Below are positions 7,976 to 17,008 of a DNA stretch of 64,000 bases, piece after piece. This DNA comes from an uncultured Winogradskyella sp. (GTDB lineage Bacteria > Bacteroidota > Bacteroidia > Flavobacteriales > Flavobacteriaceae). The position numbers and the translations under genes are program-made. Where the stretch lies: the NCBI RefSeq assembly GCF_947496485.1, contig NZ_CANMCZ010000001.1, forward strand, positions 1,173,596 through 1,237,595, read 5' to 3'. The notes beneath the pieces were generated by a model. It was given only the letters and a program-made list of their open reading frames with translations. It had not been told where the DNA came from and made no database searches. The first letter of the stretch is position 1; each line of letters opens with the position of its first letter.

Positions 7976-10067
7976 GCAGATCAATGTTGCTCTTATTGGA
8001 AACCCAAATACAGGAAAAACATCTGTATTTAATGCATTGACTGGTCTTAATCAAAAAGTAGGTAACTATCCAGGTATAACTGTCGAAAAAAAAGAAGGCA
8101 TTTGTAAATTACCTCGTGGTGTAAAAGCACATATCATCGATTTACCTGGAACCTATAGTTTAAATGCTTCATCACTTGATGAAAATGTGGTTATAGAGCT
8201 TCTCCTAAACAAAAATGATAAAGATTTTCCAGATGTTGCGGTTGTGGTGAGTGATGTTGAAAATCTAAAAAGAAATTTACTTTTATTTACGCAAATAAAA
8301 GACTTAGAGATACCAACGATTTTGGTTATTAATATGTCTGATAGAATGAAATACAAGGGTATTTCGTTAGATATAGATTATTTAGAAGAGCAACTCGAGA
8401 CAAAAATTGCGTTAATCAGTACACGCAAAAAACATGGTATTGCAGAATTAAAAGAGCTAATTACTAATTATAAAGACTTATCTATAAAGCCATGTTTAAA
8501 TGCATCATCTATAGATACAGAGTATTTTACCAATCTTAAAAAAGCATTTCCAAATCAACTCTTGTATAAGCTTTGGTTAGTCATTACCCAAGATGTCAAC
8601 TTTGGCAAAACAGACAGAAAAACCATTGATGCAGTATCTAATTTTAAAACTAAAGCTAAAGGCGATTTAAAACGACTCCAACAAAAGGAAACTATAAAAC
8701 GCTATCAGTTTATTAATGAGACTCTAAAAAAAGGACAAACTATAGATCTTAATTCAGCAAAAGATCTTCGTATAAAACTAGATAGAGTGCTCACTCACAA
8801 AGTTTGGGGTTATTTAATTTTTGGTGTTATTTTATTGACCATCTTTCAAGCTATTTACGATTGGGCTCAAGTGCCTATGGAGCTTATTGATGGTGCATTT
8901 GCTTCTTTAAGTGAATGGACTAAAAATATTATGCCACAAGGTGCGTTCACCGATTTAATTGCAGAAGGCATTATTCCTGGACTTGGAGGTATCGTCATCT
9001 TTATTCCGCAAATTGCATTTTTATTTCTATTCATTGCTATTCTAGAAGAAAGCGGTTATATGAGTCGTGTGGTGTTTTTAATGGACCGAATAATGCGACG
9101 TTTTGGGCTCAGTGGGAAGAGTGTTGTACCTTTAATTTCAGGAACTGCGTGTGCTATTCCGGCAATTATGGCAACACGTAATATAGAAAGCTGGAAAGAG
9201 CGTTTAATTACTATACTGGTAACACCTTTTACTACATGTTCTGCTCGTTTACCAGTGTATTTAATAATCATAGAATTGGTAATTCCTGAAGGTCGTTTTT
9301 TTGGTTTAGGTTATCAGCCTTTAACCTTAATGTTACTCTATCTTATTGGTTTTGCTGCAGCCGTAGGATCGGCTTGGATTTTAAATAAAGTGCTTAAAAT
9401 AAGAAGCAAGACCTTTTTTGTTGTAGAGATGCCAAACTACAAATTACCTATGTTAAAAAATGTGGTATTAACTGTTCTAGAAAAAACAAAATCGTTTGTA
9501 TTTGGTGCTGGTAAAATCATTCTTGCTATTTCCATCGTACTATGGTTTTTAGCTTCTTACGGACCAGGAGAAAATTTTAATAATGCCCAAAGTATTGTAA
9601 CTGAACAATATGCTTCAGAGAATTTAACTCAAGACGAATTACACCAAAAAATTGAATCTCATAAGTTAGAACATTCCTTTATTGGTATTGCTGGACATGC
9701 AATTGAACCTGTGATTAGACCACTAGGTTACGATTGGAAAATTGGAATTGCCATAGTTAGTTCTTTTGCTGCACGCGAAGTGTTTGTTGGCACACTCGCA
9801 ACTATATATAGCGTTGGGAGCGACGAAGAAGAAACTATTAAAAATAGAATGGCAGGTGAAGTAAATCCTATTCTAGGTGGACCTTTATTTAACTTTGCCT
9901 CTGGTATATCCTTACTGTTATTTTATGCCTTTGCCATGCAATGTATGAGTACATTAGCCATAGTAAAACGTGAAACTAACTCATGGAAATGGCCAATGTA
10001 TCAACTAGTTATTATGAGTGCTTTTGCGTATATTGTAGCTTTAATTGCTTTTCAAGTATTAAAATAG
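7968..10067 (+). CDS. feoB: Ferrous iron transporter FeoB
   Basis: 699 residues. N-terminal G domain: G1 'GNPNTGKTS' (residues 11-19), G3 'DLPGTYS', G4 'NMSD'. A helical GDI-like region follows, then the membrane core with two Gate motifs, e.g. 'PLISGTACAIPAIMATR' and 'TPFTTCSARLPVYLIII', both with the conserved Cys. It imports Fe(II) through the inner membrane in a nucleotide-dependent way. It is translationally coupled to feoA and followed by a 46-residue Cys-rich partner gene 1 base after its stop. Confidence 0.97.
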   Translation: MAKQINVALIGNPNTGKTSVFNALTGLNQKVGNYPGITVEKKEGICKLPRGVKAHIIDLPGTYSLNASSLDENVVIELLLNKNDKDFPDVAVVVSDVENLKRNLLLFTQIKDLEIPTILVINMSDRMKYKGISLDIDYLEEQLETKIALISTRKKHGIAELKELITNYKDLSIKPCLNASSIDTEYFTNLKKAFPNQLLYKLWLVITQDVNFGKTDRKTIDAVSNFKTKAKGDLKRLQQKETIKRYQFINETLKKGQTIDLNSAKDLRIKLDRVLTHKVWGYLIFGVILLTIFQAIYDWAQVPMELIDGAFASLSEWTKNIMPQGAFTDLIAEGIIPGLGGIVIFIPQIAFLFLFIAILEESGYMSRVVFLMDRIMRRFGLSGKSVVPLISGTACAIPAIMATRNIESWKERLITILVTPFTTCSARLPVYLIIIELVIPEGRFFGLGYQPLTLMLLYLIGFAAAVGSAWILNKVLKIRSKTFFVVEMPNYKLPMLKNVVLTVLEKTKSFVFGAGKIILAISIVLWFLASYGPGENFNNAQSIVTEQYASENLTQDELHQKIESHKLEHSFIGIAGHAIEPVIRPLGYDWKIGIAIVSSFAAREVFVGTLATIYSVGSDEEETIKNRMAGEVNPILGGPLFNFASGISLLLFYAFAMQCMSTLAIVKRETNSWKWPMYQLVIMSAFAYIVALIAFQVLK

Positions 10068-10068
10068 C

Positions 10069-10209
10069 ATGAACACCATTATTCAAAACATATTAGTTTT
10101 TACTGCTTTAGCTCTTGCTCTACTTTTCTTGGTAAGAAAGTTTATTTGGACCTCTAAAAAAACAGCTTCAAAAGCTTGTGGAAATGATGATGATTGCGGT
10201 TGTCATTAA
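10069..10209 (+). CDS. FeoB-associated Cys-rich membrane peptide
   Basis: 46 residues: MNTIIQNILVFTALALALLF... then a basic stop-transfer (VRKFIW) and the tail A-C-G-N-D-D-D-C-G-C-H. One membrane helix plus a cysteine/aspartate/histidine tail fits the small FeoB-associated Cys-rich family that sits after feoB in many bacteria; a role as an iron-binding or FeoC-like accessory is assumed, not proven. The ATG begins 1 base after the feoB stop codon. Confidence 0.85.
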   Translation: MNTIIQNILVFTALALALLFLVRKFIWTSKKTASKACGNDDDCGCH

Positions 10210-10299
10210 AATCACTTAAAAAAAGAGAATAGAATTTCTAGTCTTCTTGGCTTCAAATCAACATTCTTAAACTAAAGTTTTTTCAATTCAAAAATTTAC

Positions 10300-10307
10300 T
10301 AAATTTG
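10300..10307 (+). promoter_or_regulatory. -7 element for the RND efflux operon
   Basis: TAAATTTG fits TAnnTTTG but lies only 5 bases before the ATG at 10313, so the transcript would start at or beside the start codon (leaderless mRNA), if this is the active promoter. Confidence 0.4.
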
Positions 10308-10312
10308 TAGTA

Positions 10313-10711
10313 ATGAGTAAATTATTTGCCATACCACTTTCTGCGCTAATGCTTATACAGAGTTTCAATATTGGAACAGATGATATTCTGCAATTTGACG
10401 AATTGATTGAACATGCCCAATTTCACAAACAGGAATATGGTGATAATTTTTTGGTTTTCTTATCAAAACATTATGGAGAATTAAAAACAGAACACAGTAA
10501 AAATCATCAAGAAGAACAAAAAGATCATGAACAATTACCTTTTCAGTGTCAAGGTCATTTCTCAACTGTAATTGCTTTTTTACCCCATCAAACACCTATA
10601 TATTCAGGTGAAATTGAAACCTTAGACTCAACAGAATTCAATTTTCGTTACTTCAATTTTTATTCGTCATTGTACGAAGAAAAACAGCTACAGCCACCCA
10701 AACAGGCCTAA
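10313..10711 (+). CDS. Small exported His-rich protein ahead of the RND pump
   Basis: 132 residues. The first 17 residues are hydrophobic (KLFAIPLSALMLIQS), a weak signal or anchor sequence. The middle is rich in His and Glu ('EHAQFHKQEYGDNFLVF', 'KHYGELKTEHSKNHQEEQKDHEQ'), suggesting divalent-metal binding in the periplasm. It precedes the CusA-TolC fusion gene by 72 bases and is likely in its operon. I do not recognise a named family; I infer a metal-binding accessory or sensor of the efflux system. Confidence 0.65.
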   Translation: MSKLFAIPLSALMLIQSFNIGTDDILQFDELIEHAQFHKQEYGDNFLVFLSKHYGELKTEHSKNHQEEQKDHEQLPFQCQGHFSTVIAFLPHQTPIYSGEIETLDSTEFNFRYFNFYSSLYEEKQLQPPKQA

Positions 10712-10783
10712 TTCATTTCTTTTCAAATTTTGTTTATAACAGCTCATTATAAAATGAGTTGACACTATTTTTATCTATGAATT

Positions 10784-13700
10784 ATGCTATCATATATTAT
10801 AAAATTCAGCTTACGGAATAAGTTTATTATTCTTCTATTTACCTTATTTATTGTAGGGTTTGGAATGTATTCACTTTCTCAAATCCCTATTGGAGCTGTG
10901 CCAGATATTACCAATAACCAAGTGCAAGTTATAACTACATCTCGAAATCTTTCTACACAAGATATGGAACAGTTTATAACCTATCCTGTAGAATTAGAAA
11001 TGGCAAACTTACCTGGAGTTCGAGAAATTCGATCTGTTTCAAAATTCGGTTTATCAGTAGTGACCATTGTATTCGATGACGACATTGGCACCTACCTGCC
11101 GCGTCAACTTATTGCTGAGAAAATAAAATCGGCTTCAGAAAAAATACCAGATGGATTTGGAACACCAGAAATGGGACCAATAACCACTGGACTTGGCGAA
11201 ATCTATCAATACGTATTAGATGTAAAACCAGAGTATAAGGGTGATTATACCGCAGAAGACCTTCGAACCATACAAGACTGGATTGTAAAAAGACAATTAT
11301 CGGGTATACCTGGTGTGGTAGAAGTTAATACTTGGGGCGGATTTTTAAAACAGTATGAAGTCGCTATAAATACTGACAAACTGAATGCAATGAATATTAC
11401 TGCTCAAGAAGTTTTTAATGCTCTTCAGATGAATAATAGTGTTGCTGGTGGAGGTTATATTGAAAAAGTAAACCAAGCTTACTTTATTCGTGGTGATGGA
11501 CTAGTCACTTCTTTAGAGGATATAGGCAATATTGTTATTAAAAACAATTCAGGTGTACCAATCTATGTAAAAGATTTAGCAGAAGTGGGTTTTGGATACG
11601 CAACACGTTTTGGTGCGATTACTGGTAATGGTGAAGGTGAGAAAGTCTTAGGGCAAGTAATGATGCTTAAAGGTGCCAACTCAAAACAAGTGATAGAGGC
11701 TGTACAGGAACGTGTAACTTCCATTTCTAAATCTTTACCTAAAGGTGTCTATATCAATGCCTTTTTAGACCGAAGTGAATTAATTGCCAAAACAACCTTT
11801 ACCGTTACTGAAAACCTTATTTTAGGATGTCTCATTGTGATTTTTGTAGTGGTTTTGCTCCTGGGTAATTGGCGTTCTGGTTTAGTTGTAGCGTCTGTTA
11901 TACCATTGTGTTTACTATTCGCAATAGCATTAATGAATATGTTTGGTGTTGATGCCAATTTAATGAGTTTAGGTGCAATTGACTTTGGGATTATCATTGA
12001 CGGAGCCGTTATTATAGTTGAATTTATAGCATTTCAGATTACAAGAAAGCAGTCCGAAATTTCTGCGCTTAGCAAACATGAAGTACAAGCATTTAAGGAT
12101 AAAGTTACTTTTGAAGGTGCTTCGAAAATGATGAATTCGGCCATCTTTGGTCAACTTATAATTCTCATTGTTTTTATTCCTATTCTTTCTTTAAGTGGTG
12201 TTGAAGGGAAAATGTTTAGACCCATGGCATTAACCTTTAGTTTCGCATTAATTGGCGCCATGTTGCTATGTTTTACTTACGTGCCTGTAGTGGCTTCATT
12301 GTTTTTGAAACCATCAAAATCTTCAGAGAAAAATATTTCAGTTCGACTAATGCAATGGATTAATGCGATTTACGCTCCAACCATTCATTGGGCGTTACAG
12401 AGTAAGAAACTAGTTCTAGTGATTGCTACCTTGTTATTAGCTGGTTCAATCTATTTATTTGTTAACATGGGAGGCGAGTTTGTACCTACTTTAGACGAAG
12501 GCGATTTTGTCATACAACCTGTACTTAAAACAGGAACTTCATTGAGTAAAACGGTAGAAATTACCACTAATATCGAAAACATCTTAATCGAAAATTTCCC
12601 AGAGGTGAAACAAGTCGTTACTAGGATTGGTGCTGCCGAAGTACCGACAGACCCCATGTCTATGGAAGAAAGTGATGTCATTATTACGCTAAAGCCAAAA
12701 GGAGAATGGGTATCAGCATCCTCTAAAGATGAACTTGCTAATAGATTTAAAGAAGCACTAGCCATTATTCCAGGTATGGAAGTGGAATTTACGCAGCCGA
12801 TAGAAATGCGGTTTAATGAACTTATTACTGGTGTAAGAGCAGATATTGCGATAAAAATTTTTGGCGATGATCTCAGTATACTCACCAAAAAAGGAAGTGA
12901 AATAAAATCATTGATTGAAAATGTTGAAGGTGCTGCAGATATTGTAGTTGAAAAAATTGATGGTTTACCTCAAATGAGCGTTAAATATAATCGTGCAAAG
13001 GTAGCGCGCTACGGACTCAATATTGAAAACTTAAATACGATGTTATCCATGGGATTTGCTGGTAAAACCGTTGGTAGTGTTTATGAAGGAGAAAAACGTT
13101 TTGACCTTGTAGTTAGATTAGATGAAGCAAAGCGCAAAAACATTGATAACATTAAAAATTTTTATATCGATTTACCCAATGGAGGCAAAATACCAATGAG
13201 TGAATTGGCTGAAATCACTTATCAAAAAGGAGCCGCCAAAATTTCTAGAGATGACACGAAAAGACGGGTCGTAGTAGGTGTTAATGTTAGAAATCGAGAT
13301 TTAGAATCTGTAGTTACGGATATTCAAAATCTTATTAATAAACACATAGATTTACCTGTTGGCTATAATATCTCATATGGTGGCCAGTTCGAAAATTTGC
13401 AAACTGCTAAAACGAGACTATTAATTGCAGTACCAATAGCCCTCATACTTATTTTTATAATGCTCTATTTTGCTTTTAATTCTATTAAGGACGCACTTCT
13501 TATATTCTCTGCCATTCCACTCTCTGCAGTTGGAGGTGTTTTATTATTATGGATTAGAGATATGCCCTTTAGTATTTCAGCAGGTGTAGGTTTTATCGCC
13601 TTATTCGGTATCGCTGTGCTTAACGGTATTGTACTTATTGAGCATTTTAAAGAATTAAAACATAAAGGAATTAAAGATATGGAGACATTAATTAAACAAG

Positions 13701-15121
13701 GTACTAAAGACCGTCTTCGAGCTGTCTTGTTAACCGCTTCTGCGGCTGCTTTGGGTTTCTTGCCAATGGCAATTTCTACAAATGCCGGTGCAGAAGTACA
13801 AAGACCTCTTGCAACCGTTGTTATTGGAGGATTAGTTACTGCAACGTTACTCACACTCGTCGTTTTACCCGTACTCTATTCGTACTTTAATCGTGTCAGT
13901 ACTAAGGGTAAAAACCATAACTCTAATAAGACTTTATTATCTACAATATTAGCTTTAATCGGATTATTTTCGATGCATTCTTATGGGCAAGAAAATCCGA
14001 AAACACTTGAAAATCTTATAACAATTACTACTGAAAACAATGCAAGATTGAATGCCAGCAGGTTAAAGGTTGAGCATTCTCATGCACTTATCAATAGTGC
14101 ATTCGACTTTGATAAGACACAACTCTATTACAGTTACGATCAAAATAATATTGCTATTAATAATGAACCTATTCGAGTATTTGGCATACAACAAGATTTT
14201 CTGTTTCCAACGGTTTATTCTTCACAAAAAAAACTGAATAAAGAGAGTCATAATTTAGAGACTACGAGTTACGCTATTAGAGAAAAAGCACTGAAACGTG
14301 AAGTTACTTCTTATTATTACACTTATTTATATGCGGTACAAAAAGAACAGATTTATCTAAAACTAGATAGTTTGTATCAAAATTTTTCTAGTGTTGCTCA
14401 AAGGCGTTTTGAGTTGGGTGAAACCAATTATTTGGAAAAAATTACGGCAAAATCTAAACATCGACAAGTTAATCTCGATTTCCTGAAAGCCAAAGAAGAT
14501 GTGGCCATAGCTTACAATCATTTAATGAGCACGATTCAAAGTAAAGATAGTATAGACGTTGCCATTATACCATTACCAAAAGTGTCCTTGGATATTATAA
14601 ATAGGAATGAGAGTCCGGAGTTAGCTTTTTACTCAAATTCGATTGCGCTACTAGAGTCTAAGCGTCGTTTAGAAAAGCAAAAACTACTTCCAGATATAAG
14701 TTTAGAGTATTTTCAAGGTAGCAATTCAGGCATAAAAACCAACTTATATGGTTATCAAATAGGACTAAAAATTCCATTACTATTTATGGGTAAGTCATCA
14801 AAAATAAAAGCTTCAAAAATTGCTAAGGCTATTGCGATAGAAGAATTTGAGAATTATAAAATTCAATTTAATACCAAACAAGATGTATTACTATCTCAAT
14901 TAAATCAACATCAGAAAGCTTTAGACTACTATGAAAAAGAAGGTGCTAATCTCTCAAATGAGATATTAAAAACGGCCAATAGTAGCTTCAAAAATGGTGA
15001 GATTGATTTTTACCAATATATTCTAAGTCTAGAAAATGCGTACGATATTCAATTAAAACATCTCGAAAGTCTGAATAATTACAACCAAAGCGTTATAACT
15101 ATCAATTATTTAACCTTATAA
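10784..15121 (+). CDS. CusA/CzcA heavy-metal RND pump fused to a TolC-type outer-membrane factor
   Basis: 1445 residues. Residues 1 to about 1040 are a complete HME-RND inner-membrane pump: N-terminal helix, two periplasmic porter loops, and the proton-relay motif in TM4 with D400-F-G...D406-G-A...E413. After the last pump helix comes a basic spacer and a second signal-like hydrophobic segment (about residues 1048-1070, ending S-Y-G-Q), then about 375 residues of TolC/OEP-type coiled-coil and beta sequence ('NYLEKITAKSKHRQVNLDFLKAKED', 'GEIDFYQYILSLENAYD'). Such fusions are known in Bacteroidota. Exported ion is uncertain (Cu/Ag or Zn/Co/Ni). The adaptor follows 10 bases later. Confidence 0.92.
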   Translation: MLSYIIKFSLRNKFIILLFTLFIVGFGMYSLSQIPIGAVPDITNNQVQVITTSRNLSTQDMEQFITYPVELEMANLPGVREIRSVSKFGLSVVTIVFDDDIGTYLPRQLIAEKIKSASEKIPDGFGTPEMGPITTGLGEIYQYVLDVKPEYKGDYTAEDLRTIQDWIVKRQLSGIPGVVEVNTWGGFLKQYEVAINTDKLNAMNITAQEVFNALQMNNSVAGGGYIEKVNQAYFIRGDGLVTSLEDIGNIVIKNNSGVPIYVKDLAEVGFGYATRFGAITGNGEGEKVLGQVMMLKGANSKQVIEAVQERVTSISKSLPKGVYINAFLDRSELIAKTTFTVTENLILGCLIVIFVVVLLLGNWRSGLVVASVIPLCLLFAIALMNMFGVDANLMSLGAIDFGIIIDGAVIIVEFIAFQITRKQSEISALSKHEVQAFKDKVTFEGASKMMNSAIFGQLIILIVFIPILSLSGVEGKMFRPMALTFSFALIGAMLLCFTYVPVVASLFLKPSKSSEKNISVRLMQWINAIYAPTIHWALQSKKLVLVIATLLLAGSIYLFVNMGGEFVPTLDEGDFVIQPVLKTGTSLSKTVEITTNIENILIENFPEVKQVVTRIGAAEVPTDPMSMEESDVIITLKPKGEWVSASSKDELANRFKEALAIIPGMEVEFTQPIEMRFNELITGVRADIAIKIFGDDLSILTKKGSEIKSLIENVEGAADIVVEKIDGLPQMSVKYNRAKVARYGLNIENLNTMLSMGFAGKTVGSVYEGEKRFDLVVRLDEAKRKNIDNIKNFYIDLPNGGKIPMSELAEITYQKGAAKISRDDTKRRVVVGVNVRNRDLESVVTDIQNLINKHIDLPVGYNISYGGQFENLQTAKTRLLIAVPIALILIFIMLYFAFNSIKDALLIFSAIPLSAVGGVLLLWIRDMPFSISAGVGFIALFGIAVLNGIVLIEHFKELKHKGIKDMETLIKQGTKDRLRAVLLTASAAALGFLPMAISTNAGAEVQRPLATVVIGGLVTATLLTLVVLPVLYSYFNRVSTKGKNHNSNKTLLSTILALIGLFSMHSYGQENPKTLENLITITTENNARLNASRLKVEHSHALINSAFDFDKTQLYYSYDQNNIAINNEPIRVFGIQQDFLFPTVYSSQKKLNKESHNLETTSYAIREKALKREVTSYYYTYLYAVQKEQIYLKLDSLYQNFSSVAQRRFELGETNYLEKITAKSKHRQVNLDFLKAKEDVAIAYNHLMSTIQSKDSIDVAIIPLPKVSLDIINRNESPELAFYSNSIALLESKRRLEKQKLLPDISLEYFQGSNSGIKTNLYGYQIGLKIPLLFMGKSSKIKASKIAKAIAIEEFENYKIQFNTKQDVLLSQLNQHQKALDYYEKEGANLSNEILKTANSSFKNGEIDFYQYILSLENAYDIQLKHLESLNNYNQSVITINYLTL

Positions 15122-15131
15122 AATAAGTCTT

Positions 15132-16259
15132 ATGAAACCTATATATAAAATTGTTGTATTAAGTAGTGTTCTCACTATTCTTGGATGTAGAAATTCTAAC
15201 AACGAAACCAAAATTAATAGTCAACAGACCGATGACCGTATCATTGTTTCTAAAGAACAGTTTAAACAAAATAATATGCAGTTAGGAAGCATTGAGGATG
15301 AGGCATTTCCTATGAGTATAAAAGTGAATGGTATGATTGATGTCCCACCAGAAAATAAGGCTGTGGTTAACTCGATAACTGGTGGTTATATAAAAACGAT
15401 TCCACTATTAGTTGGTGATGTTGTAAAGAAAGGTCAAAAATTGGTGACTATTGAAAATCCAGAATTTGTAGAAATGCAACAAGAATACATGGAAATAAAG
15501 GAACAGCTCAATTATCTAAAGTCAGAATATGAACGCCAAAGCATCATGTTTAAAGAGAACATCATTTCTCAAAAAGTATTTTTAAAAGCAGAAAGCGAAT
15601 ATAAAACAGCAACTGCAAAATATAATGGTCTTAGAAAGCAGCTGACTCTGTTAAACATTAATCCAACAAGTGTAGAGCAAGGCAATATCACTTCAGTAGT
15701 TAATTTGTACGCACCAATTGGTGGCAGCATTACCGAAGTTAACGTTTCTAAAGGCACATACGTATCTCCTTCAACTTCAATATTAGAGATTATTGATAAT
15801 AGTCATATCCATATTGAATTATCGGTTTTTGAAAAGGACATTTTGAACATAAAAAAAGACCAAAAGATTAGTTTTAGTATTCCTGAAGCTTCAGAGAAAT
15901 CTTATGAAGCAATAGTACATTTAGTTGGGACTTCTATTGACGAAAACAGAACTATAAAAGTACATGCACATCCATTAGATGAATCACAACATTTTTTAAC
16001 AGGTATGTTTGTCAATGCCAAAATCATTACAGATACAAGAAATTCAATAGCATTACCTGAAGATGCATTAGTGGAATCTGATGACAATTATTATGCATTA
16101 TTACTAGATGAAGAAACAAATGATAGTTACTTTTTTAAACAGGTCAAAATTAAAAAAGGCACCTCTTACAATGGTTTCTCAGAAATAAATGATACAAACT
16201 TAAATTCTACGGATAAATTTTTGGTAAATGGCGCGTTTAACTTAATCAATATGGAATAA
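15132..16259 (+). CDS. RND periplasmic adaptor (CusB/HlyD family) lipoprotein
   Basis: 375 residues. Lipobox L-T-I-L-G-C19, so the protein is lipid-anchored in the periplasm. Then a lipoyl/hairpin arrangement: 'VNSITGGYIKTIPLLVGDVVKKGQKLVTIENPEF' (first half-lipoyl), a coiled-coil hairpin (residues about 115-165), and 'LYAPIGGSITEVNVSKGTYVSP' (second half-lipoyl), then a beta barrel and a membrane-proximal domain. It bridges the CusA-type pump and the TolC module. It is 10 bases downstream of the fusion gene, clearly the same operon. Confidence 0.93.
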   Translation: MKPIYKIVVLSSVLTILGCRNSNNETKINSQQTDDRIIVSKEQFKQNNMQLGSIEDEAFPMSIKVNGMIDVPPENKAVVNSITGGYIKTIPLLVGDVVKKGQKLVTIENPEFVEMQQEYMEIKEQLNYLKSEYERQSIMFKENIISQKVFLKAESEYKTATAKYNGLRKQLTLLNINPTSVEQGNITSVVNLYAPIGGSITEVNVSKGTYVSPSTSILEIIDNSHIHIELSVFEKDILNIKKDQKISFSIPEASEKSYEAIVHLVGTSIDENRTIKVHAHPLDESQHFLTGMFVNAKIITDTRNSIALPEDALVESDDNYYALLLDEETNDSYFFKQVKIKKGTSYNGFSEINDTNLNSTDKFLVNGAFNLINME

Positions 16260-16273
16260 GCATCAACAATTGG

Positions 16274-16304
16274 TTGCACTTTTTGAATTATTTAGCTACA
16301 TTTG
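16274..16304 (+). promoter_or_regulatory. Promoter for the DtxR-family regulator and metal ABC importer
   Basis: TTG (16274-16276), 20-base spacer, TACATTTG (16297-16304); 44 bases before the ATG at 16349. Full Bacteroidota-type promoter. Confidence 0.6.
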
Positions 16305-16311
16305 AAAAATA

Positions 16312-16327
16312 TTTAAGTAAGCTTAAA
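16312..16327. promoter_or_regulatory. Palindromic operator candidate for the DtxR/MntR-type regulator
   Basis: TTTAAG-TAAG-CTTAAA, a perfect 6-base inverted repeat 7 bases after the -7 box, between promoter and start codon of the regulator gene. Its position fits metal-dependent autorepression; similar-length palindromes are bound by DtxR-family dimers. Confidence 0.45.
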
Positions 16328-16348
16328 ATTTAATTAAAGCTAATAAAA

Positions 16349-17008
16349 ATGTCAATCGCCATTGAAAATTTTGTAAAGGCTATTTACAATAACAATTCTC
16401 ACGATGCTAGAGATACCAAACCTGGAAATATTGCAAAGAAGCTAGGGATTTCTAATGCAGCTGCCACCGATATGGCTAAAAAACTAGCTGTAAAAGAATT
16501 ACTACATTACCAAAAATATCAAGAATTGCAACTTACAGAGAAAGGTAAAAAAATGGCCTTGAATATTGTAAGAAAACATCGTCTTTGGGAAGCATTCTTA
16601 TTTAAAATGTTCGATATGTCACTTCATGATATTCATAAAGAAGCAGAACTTTTAGAGCACCAGACATCAGATTTATTAGCAAATAAAATCAGTGCATATT
16701 TAGGCCATCCCAAATTCGATCCACATGGTGATCCTATTCCAAATTCAGATGGAGAAATTACAACAACAGACACCTCCATTTCACTTTCAAGTGCAGAAGA
16801 AGGAAAAACATATATCATTTCTAGATTGATGAGTGACGATAAGGAATTCTTTGAATTCTGTGCACAGCATAAACTCAAATATGGACATGAGGTAAGAGTG
16901 TCTAAACAACTTATAAAAAATAAAATGACTGAACTTAGGATCGAAAACCATACAATTTTATTAAATGAAGATTTTTCAACATTAATTTATGTCAATGCAA
17001 TTACTTAA
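16349..17008 (+). CDS. DtxR/MntR-family metal-dependent transcriptional regulator
   Basis: 219 residues: winged helix (residues 1-70, 'NIAKKLGISNAAATDMAKKLAVKELLHYQKYQELQLTEKGK'), dimer/metal domain (71-140), and a C-terminal SH3/FeoA-like domain. By eye alignment the second-domain ligands are H77, E100, E103, H104, with Glu at the position that is Glu in MntR and Cys in DtxR. The N-terminal ligands differ: N7 in place of MntR D8, and K10 in place of E11. So the inducing metal (Mn or Fe) is open. It heads the operon with the outer-membrane protein and TroA-type importer, and probably represses it. It overlaps the next gene by 20 bases. Confidence 0.88.
   Translation: MSIAIENFVKAIYNNNSHDARDTKPGNIAKKLGISNAAATDMAKKLAVKELLHYQKYQELQLTEKGKKMALNIVRKHRLWEAFLFKMFDMSLHDIHKEAELLEHQTSDLLANKISAYLGHPKFDPHGDPIPNSDGEITTTDTSISLSSAEEGKTYIISRLMSDDKEFFEFCAQHKLKYGHEVRVSKQLIKNKMTELRIENHTILLNEDFSTLIYVNAIT

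Noticed and set aside
13465..13854. Minus-strand open frame of 129 codons inside the RND gene, and similar antisense frames at 12451-12888 and 23449-23826
   Set aside because: They are mirrors of strongly coding sequence with composition and periodicity of the sense gene, and have no recognisable domain.
13890..13990. The pump-TolC joint as a sequencing frameshift or assembly artefact
   Set aside because: The linker reads through in one frame with sensible composition, and pump-TolC fusions of this length are a known Bacteroidota form.
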